DNA from: Nautilus pompilius
Taxonomy: Eukaryota > Mollusca > Cephalopoda > Nautilida > Nautilidae
DNA length: 64,000 nucleotides
Assembly (NCBI GenBank): GCA_018389105.1
Contig: JACATO010001573.1
Location: 1-64,000 of the forward strand
Direction: 5' to 3'
The notes below the pieces were generated by a model. That model had not been told where the DNA came from. It saw only the letters and a program-made list of their open reading frames with translations, and made no database searches. Each line of letters opens with the position of its first letter. Position 1 is the first letter of the stretch. Below, piece after piece: positions 50,188 to 60,400 of the stretch. The translations under genes were made by a program, and so were the position numbers.

Positions 50188-51879
50188 GAATGGAGCTTTT
50201 CAGATCCAAATCAGCTAATTAAAATACATGTTTACTTAACCATCTGAAAATACTAAAAATAATAAATTTATTTTAAATTAAATGCAATTGTTGGTCAATT
50301 GTTTGAAATTAAATTCAATAGATAAAACTATTTTAAACAATTTAACGTTGAAAACTGTTTACCAAATAGAATGCAAAGATTTTTAATTTTATCATGTCAA
50401 CAAAAACTACAAATTTTAAAAAGAATTTTTATCCAACACTAAATTGAGATTCTACAACACAATATGAATTACACTTTTTAAAATGTTAATAATAAAAAAT
50501 ACCAAAAATATTTTCTCATATGGTGCTGACAATGGAACTGTTTGAACAGCAATAACACAGACTTGTATGAACTCATAAATTAGCAGAAAAATCTAAAGAG
50601 CTAAAAAAAATGAGAATAATCAAGATTCATAAAATAAAGAATATTTTATTACCATTAAAGCTAATAGTTTAATTCTCAAATCTAGCATTGTTATTAGTTC
50701 TGAATATAAATTTGATTTTACTGTAGATAGTTTAAGAACTCTATACAATTGAACACTTTATATTCTGACTATAATGAAAATGATAATCTAGTTAATATGT
50801 TATGAATTATTTATACTCTTGTACATTTTAATTTAATGTAAGATTTAAATATTAGTGGAGACAGATTTCAGACGCTATATTCATTTTTTATAGGATATGA
50901 AATATTTGAAAAGACCAAGAATGAACTTTATTTACTATTTAATAAAATTTTTAAATTAAGCATTTAAATTTGGATTACAGATTAAGATGAAAATAATATA
51001 GATCTTTGAAATAAAGTTATACCTGCATTTTAAATAAATTTAAACTTATTTAAGGAAAGTAGGATTTAAAAAAAAATTGAATGCTTAAGAAAAAAAAGTT
51101 CTAAAATATATTACGGAGAAAGAATTGATTGATATTTGAATAGATTGGCAAGACGAGCTTTTAATAATCCGACCCCAAAATAAAACCTATTAGCGATAGA
51201 GTTGGAAGTATTAATAAAGTTAAAAAGCTGATTCTTTAAAAAATTAAACCTAAAATTACATAAGAGTTCTGGTAGTTTTAACATTCAAAATGAGTAATTA
51301 CCAGTAATTGGTAAATTAAATTTCCTATTCAAAAAACAAATGCTTTAGTTATTGGATCGAAAACGAAACATAAAAAAGGATTTCAAAAAACCAAAGTAAA
51401 TTGGTTATAAATTTTTTTCATATTAAATGAAATATATCAACACAATAAAAGATTTTATTATTGATGCAGCGTAAATCAATACGAATTTTTTTCTAAATTA
51501 TGGAAATGACGTTACAATCGAAGCTTTTGTTGCCACCTAGAGCTTGGGTATTTTTTTGAAGAAATTCTAAAAGCTGATAATAAATATTATCTCGATGCTG
51601 ATTATAAGTTTGATAAATAACGGAATTTTGCATTTAGTTAGATTAAATATATTTTAGGCGGTAAATAAATGGAGACTATACTTTATCATGGTCAAGAAAG
51701 AACTATGAAAGGATTAATAATTTATCTAGATGATTTTAGTAAGATATATAGATGAAAGCAAGGTGTACGTAATAGAAAATTAAATTTCAAAGTTACCTTC
51801 ACTTTTTATTTCTCTATAACCCACATCTTTGCTTGTTGTTTTTTTTTTTTGAAGACTAAAAAAAAATTCCGAAAGGAAT

Positions 51880-52500
51880 AAAGAATCAAACCGTTTTAAT
51901 AAGGAATGGAGATAATGCAATTTTTAGAGTAAACGGAGTTGCATCAGTAAGAATTGATTTATAAAATATAGATCTATATGTGCTCCATATAGAGTTCTTT
52001 GATCAATAGCAGTTAAAGTATAAGAATATTTAAAATAAAGTAACTTTTAATACTGATTATGCTAAAAGTCAGGGTGATTTGACTGCAGTTTCACAAAGGT
52101 TGACTATTTCAACACAAAAAATAAAACTGTTAGGATTTCATCTTTAAAGATAATAATCAGGAAGCAAATCCTTAAATGCTGATGGATATTCGCACTTGAT
52201 CTAACTCTAGATTTTAGAAGTCATTCTATTAGATCCGTATAAAATGGCAGACTTTAAACATACATTTTATCGAACAGATGATAGAGTCTCCGATAATCAA
52301 GGTACACCTGTTGAGTGTAAAGGTACTTACTCTCTGATTGTTTTCACGCGAAACAGACAATCAGAAAGACAAAACAGTACTTCAGCAGATGTAAAGTTTA
52401 ATGTTTCTTTAAACCAAAACTGTACTCCAAATACTGTAATCTTTGCAGCTGTTTTTTTTTTCAGATAGAATTATAAATGTACAATTAAATAGTAGCTAAA
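51880..52500 (+). pseudogene. Capsid-like protein remnant (double jelly-roll type, tentative)
   Basis: Broken frames over 51,880-52,240 lead into an open stretch from 52,244 to 52,450. It has a strand-rich pattern (a YSLIVF strand, an N-S-T-S-A-D-V-K-F strand and a TVIFAAVFF strand) like the last strands of adintovirus/Polinton-type major capsid proteins. A run of ten T at 52,451-52,460 shifts the frame; the following codons continue the same pattern in another frame. Family placement is from memory of such proteins and is tentative. Confidence 0.35.
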
Positions 52501-53459
52501 CAACTTATTTTTAAACTTATTCCATAAACTTCTTGCTAAATGAATGGAGATATTCATTTAATGAACATCAAAAGAAAAATTGATAAGAGTATTTGGAAGA
52601 GCTACTTCGAGGTTGAATAAAGATCATTTACACGGCACTTTTCATATAATTACTACAAGAAAACAAAAATATAATTGGAAAAAAGCAAATTTTTAAATTT
52701 TAAATCTGGCATGTCACAAATGGATCATAGCAAGAAGCGAAAATGCTTTTTAATGAATCTCTTTTAGTGGATATACTTCCAAAACTATTTTCGGTACTGG
52801 TTTTAGTAAAACTTAACCAAAATTGGTAGATAGCTTTATGACATCATTTCAACCAAAAAGGTTGTTTGGATTTAATTAATTTATTGGTGAATGTATACAA
52901 AATGTTGTTAAACGTAAAAAACGTTGGTGGATTTGTTGAAGTTATTTTACCAGTTCTATTGAATATTGGAAAACTGTTTTACCATCTATAGATGCAACAG
53001 GTACTCGTACTAGCTCAGGTTGGTAGAGAAAAATCTGTGGGCAAAGGTATGTATCTTGTGGTTTCTATCTAAAAGAAATAGTAGTTTGACATGAGGTTTT
53101 GCTAATATTACAGCCGAAAATATAAAGAAAACAAAAGGCTACATATTTACTTAATGATACTAGTAAGTAGGGAAGAAAAACGTCTAGCTTGGTAGATGAA
53201 GGTTCAATACTTGGATCGAATTCACCATTTGAAAATGTGCTCGATCTATTTGTTATTTTTTAATTATCAAATGGAAAAAAACTTTGATATGGATAAATAC
53301 AGTACAAAATTAAAACATTTGGTTTGTAGATAACGAGCTAAACTGTCTACGAAATCACTGAAATTTATCTGTTGAATCACAATGTAAATAATTTTAGTTT
53401 CACTCAGAAAAATAATTCATTAGTATCTTCTAGCTTAAGCACATCACACCTTTTAAAAT

Positions 53460-54132
53460 TTAATGGCTGGAAATCAGCGTTACTTTTAATGTTGGAGTTA
53501 ACAGAACGTATGTAGATTAGTTAGTACAGCAGATAAATATATCTTTGATTCAATAAGATTCTGACAGTAGTTATGTTATTAATCTAAATGAGTTTAAAAT
53601 ATTTGACAAAAATAATAATCAGATTTCAAACACTGGAGCAGTACATGTTTGAATTTAATTTGTCAAAAGTGAAATAAATTAATAGATGCAAATAAAAGCA
53701 TAGATGTCTACACACCAAGTAATGCAACTGAAGAAAATAAAAATAATATTTCCTTCTTTAAAAAGATATTTAAAGTTTATAAAAAACATCAAGATTTTTT
53801 TAGATATAAATGTTGGTGCAAAATTAAAAACATTTAACGATACAGTAAAAATTAGAGAATGTACATTTCCTATATGTATGATGATCTAAGTTATGTTAAT
53901 GGTACTACATAATCAATGATGGATTTAAACCTAGAAAACAATAAAATTATATATTGGAAATCCAAATAATAATAACAACGCAACAACTAATTATATTGAT
54001 GATAATTTGACAAATGTTCTTTAAAAGTCTCAGCAAGCAATATAAATCTGCCCACATCATGATCAGATGCTGTAAATGAAAAACGTATATTGGTGATAAA
54101 TTTATGGACCAACTACCTGGAGGCGTAAAGTA
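53460..54132 (+). pseudogene. Structural-gene remnant, upstream part (split by mariner)
   Basis: Frame remnants rich in Asn, Ile and Lys. The last part, from 54,095, is open up to the TA at 54,131-54,132, where a mariner begins. The same frame resumes on the other side of the mariner. Function unknown. Confidence 0.4.
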
Positions 54133-55208
54133 TCAGGTCATAACAAAGGTTTTGTTGGTTTTTACATTATGATAATTTGGGGTTCATTTTTGGCTGCTTG
54201 TGAGGGTGTATGTAGATAAGTTATATATCGTTTTGTAGCGAGTCTTTGACACACATTATGTAAAACCTACCTTTTTAAAAATCATAAAATGGATATTTGT
54301 TTCACGGTTCTGAGTGAGGCACGGATAGAAACGTTTTTGTGCCATTTTACTTCACGAGTTCACACTCGGCCACAAAACGAGCGAGGCGACTCGTAACATT
54401 AAACAGGCACGGGGCGAGGACACAGCTAATGAGCGCACAGTGCAACGATGGTCTGCAAAGTTTCGATCAGGAGATGTGAGCCTCGAAGAGGAGGAACGTA
54501 GCGGACGTCCTTCCAGCTGTGATGACGACCGTCTGAAAGCCTCAGTTGAAGACGATCCAAGAAAAACAGTGCGAGAAATTGGTGGAGAGCTCGACGTAAA
54601 GCACTGTAACTGTTTCCGGCATCTTGACGCAATCGGCCAGGTGAAAAGGCTTGACAGATGGGCGACTGACGATTTGAATGAACAACAACAAAATCGTCGA
54701 TTGGAGATCTGCTCTTCACTGGTCATCAGAAACACATCCATCACAGCTGGAAGGTTCTGTCGTGAATTAAACGTTGTTCCTCCAAAACTCTCCCGATGAC
54801 AGCCGGCATCGGTGAATCGAAGAGGCCCAATCCTGCTACACGACGATGCTCGTCCTCATGTTCCAAAAGTGACTCTTCAAAAACTGAACACGATGCGGTA
54901 CGAAGTTCTCCCTCACCCAGCCTATTTACCAGACCCCTCTCCAAAGAATACACCTTTCAAACACCCCAACAGCTTCCTCTGTATGAAATGCTTCTCCAAC
55001 CGAGAAGCAGATGAAACTGCTTTCCAACAGTTTATCGACTCCAGAAATCCTGATATTTTTGAAAATGGTAATAATGCGTTTGTAAAATTTTGGCAGACGT
55101 GTATTCTTTGTAATGGAACTTACTTTGATTAATCTACTACATGTTCAGCAACGATATCAAGCCTCACTTTTGCGGTAAGAAACCGACAAAGCATTTGTAA
55201 CAACCTAA
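54133..55208 (+). mobile_element. mariner element, internally deleted, nested in the viral fossil
   Basis: TA at 54,131-54,132 and 55,209-55,210. The first and last 34 or so bases form an imperfect inverted repeat (left starts tcaggtcataacaaagg, right inverted starts ttaggttgttacaaatg). Length 1,076 bp, about 200 shorter than a full mariner, explained by a deletion inside the transposase. It belongs to a different mariner lineage from the one at 26.3 kb, judging by both TIRs and protein. Confidence 0.85.
54344..55132 (+). pseudogene. mariner transposase with catalytic-core deletion
   Basis: The frame is open from about 54,344: LLHEFTLGHKTSEATRNIK, then ERTVQRWSAKFRSGDVSLEE and ERSGRPSSCDDD, the mariner DNA-binding region with both helix-turn-helix motifs. 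The frame ends near 54,797. It then passes to another frame with NRRGPILLHDDARPHV (second catalytic Asp), PHPAYLPDPSP (third Asp position) and a C-terminal FWQTCILCNGTYFD end at 55,132. The stretch between them, which would hold the first catalytic Asp (TGDE) and the following strands, about 60-80 residues, is missing. Inactive. Confidence 0.88.
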
Positions 55209-55600
55209 TATTTAAAACTTGATGGTCCTGTTGGTATCACAGATAATTTATACAAGAGCCAGTGACAATTTAAAAATATGTTCGTGGTCTTAAATTTTTT
55301 TTTAAAAAAAGAAAAAAATACATTTCCTGCTTGGAATAGTGGTGCTAAATCTATTAAAAACGTTAGTTGGGGAAATTTATTAGGAGTCAGTATCTGCAGA
55401 CAGTTCGGAGTGGAGGTTGAGTTATTTTCACTGGGTAAGTAGAAGCCAAGATCAGATGGATGGCAAACTGGGTGTTTATAAACAGCCTTATTTTAAAATG
55501 TTGATTTGTAGTGTTAGTTTTACAGTTCATTCTTCAAAATATACAAACGATTTTGATACAGTTTCAAATGAATATCACGAACTAGAAAAAAAGTAATTTT
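55209..55600 (+). pseudogene. Structural-gene remnant, downstream part (split by mariner)
   Basis: Counting one TA as the target duplication, the codon interrupted at 54,131 is completed by the T at 55,211 and the frame stays open for more than 15 codons. Further remnants over 55,320-55,600 show regular coding-like patterns with at least two frame changes. Product unknown; probably a second capsid or penton-like protein by position only. Confidence 0.4.
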
Positions 55601-55945
55601 ATTTTTTTACGGAGAAGATGAAAAATGAAGCCAATGATCGCGGAACGGTGTTTGAAAAGGTGGCTTTAATATGTACACTTCGTCCATTATTTGTTAAGTG
55701 CACATAGCTTGAAAACGTTTTACAGAATTTGCTTCTGAAAATCACTAAGGTGCGACAATGGACATCATCATCATCATCATCATCATCGGATATAAGGCCG
55801 GGCTGAAATAATAACTTTCGAGATATCGGAAGTTTTGTTGAAAAAAAAAATAATAAAAACTACTAACAGCTGGTTTAATTAAATATAAAGTAAACAGGCA
55901 TCGCATTGTGTGTGTCTGTTATTCTGATAACATCGTTAAACTTAC
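55601..55945. other. Intron or 3' flank next to the channel exon
   Basis: AT-rich, with a (CAT)n run at about 55,766-55,789. It lies downstream of the CNG exon on the minus strand and starts with that exon's donor site (gtaagt reading 55,945 downward), so its right part is intron. Confidence 0.6.
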
Positions 55946-56251
55946 CTTTTTCCAGAGGAGCCTTTTTATACTTCTCCAATCTCTTTACGGCTATCGACTC
56001 CAACTTGACTCTCGCCGCTGGATATTCTTTCAGTACGTCCCACAAATCTTGTTTCGAAAGACAGAAGAGGTCGGAGTATCCCACGGAGCGTACCGAAGCA
56101 GTTCGTCGGTTTCCGGCGTTGCCCATATTTAAAATGCTGATCTCGCCAAAGTAGCTGCCCGGCTTCAGCGTGGCCAGCACAGTTTTACCGTTGTCAGCAA
56201 CAACCTGCAAACGGCCCCTGTTCACAATGTACATCTCCTTTCCGACCTCAC
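55946..56251 (-). CDS. Cyclic nucleotide-gated channel, cyclic-nucleotide-binding-domain exon (Cngl-like)
   Basis: Exon of 306 nt on the minus strand. The acceptor cttccccag ends at 56,252; the donor is aaaaag/gtaagt at 55,945. Both ends are phase 1 (2 + 101x3 + 1 nt), so the exon is symmetric. It encodes most of the CNBD: beta strands from [19 protein letters not shown], the phosphate-binding cassette [20 protein letters not shown], where the Arg contacts the cyclic phosphate and the Thr favours cGMP, then [19 protein letters not shown] and the C-helix ending [10 protein letters not shown]. The [10 protein letters not shown] stretch is typical of CNG channels and not of HCN or PKG. The C-helix end resembles insect Cngl rather than vertebrate CNGA1. 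The channel is a cation channel of the plasma membrane, opened by cGMP or cAMP in sensory and neural cells. Neighbouring exons are not found within 7.7 kb upstream, so introns are long. Confidence 0.92.
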
Positions 56252-59200
56252 CTGGGGAAGAAACAAAAACAAGCCATTGGTACCGCAAGCTTGAAGCCGA
56301 CAAAACAGAGAGATTAATATCGCTGTGAAAGGACACGAAGCCGACGGTTCCTTCGAGTGGCCGACTTAACGATTCCTTTGATTTGTGGCCATATTCCAGA
56401 GACAAGTTAAAACAACAAACTTTACCTTTTTGGCCTGAATTTTATTTTTTCTTGAAAAAAGTAGTGGGTTGGGGTTGGGGGGGTATAAACCCTTAAGAGG
56501 AATACGTCCCAGAGCCTCTTATCTTAGCCCAAAGAGCAGGAGAAGCGGGTTGGATTGTATCGCTCTACAACCAGGATCACTACCGGGGAAGCTTGTTACC
56601 ATCTGATCCAGCGGTCGATACTCATTTCTGACAAGCTGTACGACACACTCTATGTGCATAATCGCTTGCATTAACTAATAAGCATTAGAGAGAAGCCTAA
56701 ACACTTAACTGATTAGTTCTGTCTCGTTCTTTTCACTACAACCTCAACCGTGATCTGCGGTTAATAACCGTAGCCAGACAGTAACCGCTATTTGGTTATG
56801 AATGTCAGAAAGGTTATTTTCACGTTCTTCACTTAATAAATTAGTGCATTCGTTTCAAGGTAAATTGTTGAAGCGGAAAAGTTACATAATGAAAATGGAA
56901 GAAAAAAAGAAGAAGAAGAGAGTATTTACCGTGTTTTTTTTCCTGGATTTGGCTCCAAACTTTTCAAACCAAAAGAGAAAAAAATCGCACAAAAAAAGTA
57001 GCTAAACGTTAATTAATTAATGCGTTTTTAAATAACGCCGAATAAAAAAATACAACCTTGTAATAATTGGTCGAGTAAGGACATAAATTCCATCTTCACT
57101 CGAGCTTTTGTAAAAAAAATACTTTACATACCAGGAGAGGGCGCCTACTATTTGTGCATTATTTAGTCGACATTGAACATGGAAAGATGATGTCGTATAA
57201 ATCCCAAGTGGAGTTGGCCTTTTGGTTCTTTAATGCCGTCATGAAATATATGAAGTAAATGTGACGTTTCGTCTTGCGATAAAGTTTGCTGACACATTAA
57301 GGAATTTAAAAAAAAACTCTTTAGATGCTGTGAAATTAAAGAATAGATATACACATATTACCATAGCACGAAGAGGTTGATGATAGAAGTTCAATTGGTT
57401 ATCGAGGAATATCTTTTAAGTTCAGGGCCAGTCTTAAACAGCGGTTTTGTTCCCATCAAACAAAGTAATCGTGTAGGCGAACTTTGTTTTAGTTATATTT
57501 CGAAAAAATGAAAAAGTACAACCCTAATTCTGGTAAAAGGTAAAACAATACTATAAAATTAAGAAAGCTTTTTGGAATATGTATAGGTTGTTTTTATTAT
57601 GCTTAAAGGTTAATCGAGAAAACTAGCAAATCGTCTTGACTTGTTCTTAAATGGCTGCGTTGGGGAAGCAGAAAGACCGCCTTTACCTGTCATTGACATA
57701 ACACATATTTATGGTCGTCATTATACAGCTCGGGTACGATGAGTTTTTGCGTCTATTTTTGTCCGTTCATCTCAAGTACAAAATAAACGCAAAAAAAAGA
57801 AACCCTTGCAGCAACAATTGAGAACAGTTTTCCAAAGGGCAATACTTTTCACCTGGCAAGAAGAGAGTCTGGCGCATTGTTACACGGTTTATTAAACAGC
57901 TGATGGACTGGTGGGGGGAGGGAGGAAAGTATAAAACCATGAAATGGGTTTGCTTATGCCTTGTAGTTCACAAACACTCTATCAGTATGACGGTAAGTTG
58001 ACAAAATATGCACAGAATAGCCCCCAGCTGATATTCGACTTTAAGAGGTAATTTTCCCTTTCTTACTTCGGGATAATGGTTACAACGCGCGAAGTATTGA
58101 AGAAAAAAAAGATGGATTCTTGCTCACATGAAACCCCAAACAATTTCGTGCTTATAATCGTCTTATTTATCCTTTGAAATCGATGTAAGATTAACGTTGG
58201 CCGTAAGTGCATCTATTACGTTCGCGAGTTGAATTACCAGTAGCTCTTCATCATATTAAAAGAGAGATTTCAGATATCTTTACAGCATCTTTCTGAATCT
58301 CTTCAGCTCGTCAGGGATGCTGACTGTCTGAAAATTAAGGTTAAAAAAATCGTTTCGCCGAAATGACTTTGTTAAATAAGTGATCTTGACTATTCTGAAC
58401 GATAAGCAATACATTTTTTTTTTTAGCATATCAAAGATAGTGCAGTGTGAGGATCTGATCGATCAAAACATTTGATCGGGGCATACGTATAGAAGGACTA
58501 CGTGAAGGATCTGATTTAGACAAACTCTAGTTATTTATTTACAGCTTTCAGTAATAGAAGGCTGTAATTAGAAACTCTGAAAGTGAGATAGTAAGCTGAG
58601 CATATGCAACGAATATTTTCATCAGAAGTGTAGTGAATACATGTAACATTTTTCCTAATAAATTTGTTCAAGATAGGAAATCAGTACATTTTAGAATTAC
58701 ATCAGTTAGGTGGATTAATTTTGTTTCTGTATATGGAACGGTAAGAGAATTTAATTTTCGCTTCCAATTTACGGTTGGACTGTAGTCACAGAAACTTTCC
58801 TACGGGGTATGTGATGGGGATTCTTAGTCTCAAGTGGCCATCCTGCGTCCAGATCAGCTGGCTGTGCGGCCATGGCACTTACCTCATCGCAACCATCCTT
58901 GTGGAATTCACGGTCGCTACGTGAAACCTGTCTCTTTAACTTCGACAGTGGCGGCCAACAAAAGCCACGCCACGAGGAAGTGGTTACTAAGGGGGGGGAG
59001 ATAGGAGTTGACAGCAGACCGCCAACACGCCAAGCAGTCAGCCAAAGAACACCTCCCCGCAGAATCGACCTAGGCTTTTGTGCGAATCGTTGAAAGGACG
59101 AGGAATTTGCGATACTTTTTGCTTAACGGATGTTAGGGTCGAGCGCACTACACATTCATACCCGCAGTCTGTGTACCTGTGAACGAATATATGCGCCCCT

Positions 59201-59400
59201 TATAAGGTCGCATCCTCAATTGTTACGGTCGGGGCCAACGGGATTTTGAATCACTCTAGAATTTTTTAAAAATTTTGCTTGATAAAGCGGAATTAAACCC
59301 GCTGAATACGGATACATATTTAATGGGGGGGACTAAGAAAATGTTAAAAGTGTGACAATTTGAAATCTAACATGCAAAATACATGATTTTCGAAAATGTT
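56252..59400. other. Probable intron of the channel gene
   Basis: Upstream of the CNBD exon on its strand. I searched for the pore, S6 and C-linker exons of a CNG channel on the minus strand and saw none. AT-rich with homopolymer tracts. No transposon recognised. Confidence 0.5.
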
Positions 59401-60400
59401 ATACGAGACAGCATGTCTGCAACTGGCGCCTCAGGGGCACATCGTCCAGCTCTGAGCCCGATTGGAGTGGCCAAGGCTGTAGTTGTATATATTTTTTACT
59501 TAAATTAAACATCTAGCGCTGAGTACATTCTTCATCGTCATGGGATCAGCCGCCATGGAGCGGCCCCTAAACGTTCAGATTACAGTAGCTCGTATCAGAC
59601 TCGCGCCTGCTTGATTTGATTTTACGCCCTTACGCTATTTCCCCCCTCTCTTTTATTAGCAATTTTCATATGAAAAACTCGTCCTGATATTCAGAATTAG
59701 TCTGGCTGATATCGGTTGAGCTGAAGCAACGACATCGGGGGTAAATAGAGAACGATTAAAGCCGTCATATCGGATGCTAACTTGAGCAGTGGCATAATGG
59801 GCTCCCGCCACCGCGCTGCAGGTGGGGGACTGATTATATTCGGAGGGAGAATAACTTTTCAAAGGAACCCGCGGGGACCTTCCCACAACTTCCATTACCG
59901 TAATATGGGTGCTGGTAACGGAAGTAGGTATGTTCGTGTGACAGAAATCAGGGCGGGCGGGGTGGAGCCTTTATTATTGCCATTAACATCTGTTTTCTTT
60001 TATTACTGGAGGACCGTTAAGCGTTTCGGTGATTGGAAAGATAGATTCACTTGTTACTGCGATACCTTTCTTGCTCCAAAACCCCGCACCGAGAGCCGTT
60101 ACCCCCTTTTTTTGGCTTTTGCGGCCCCGGCGACGCACGCTTTTTTCTTCTTCTGTAGAGCTCTCCCACTCCAGCGGATTTGGAAAGCCGAAATCCGCAT
60201 CCAAAAAGGGCAGCGCACCAAGTGACCCTCGGGCCGGCTGTGAGAGATTAGCCGGCAGGCGGTCGGTCTGTCTTCCCACAGAAAATGATGCGGTTGGCCG
60301 CCGTTGTTGGCATCCCACTGAACGGGACACGTGGAAATCAAAACCAATTCCGGAGAGCTGAGTGCACATAGATTACCTCTAAACACGCGAAATCATGGCT
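59401..60400. other. GC-richer island, function unknown
   Basis: Noticeably less AT-rich and with more CpG than its surroundings, mainly 59,780-60,330. Frames of 100-147 codons occur on both strands in the same place, as expected of GC-rich non-coding DNA. No family motif. Could be a regulatory island in or upstream of the channel gene, or an old repeat. Confidence 0.4.

Larger units (their letters stand above)
48641..55600 (+). mobile_element. AT-rich fossil of an integrated DNA virus or Polinton/adintovirus-like element
   Basis: A block with sharply higher AT content than either side, rich in Lys/Asn/Ile/Tyr codons on the plus strand, and full of frame remnants broken by stops and indels. 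The remnants all point the same way, as in a late structural gene cluster. The best segment (about 51,880-52,500) resembles the C-terminal jelly-roll part of adintovirus/Polinton-type major capsid proteins. No DNA polymerase, ATPase, protease or integrase remnant is recognised, and no terminal repeats are seen, so it is partial. A mariner is nested in it at 54,133-55,208. The virus-like reading is an inference from composition, codon bias, gene order and one weak resemblance. Confidence 0.5.

Noticed and set aside
59782-60225. 147-codon plus-strand open frame
   Set aside because: Overlaps long frames on the other strand in a GC-richer patch; no motif, no splice evidence.
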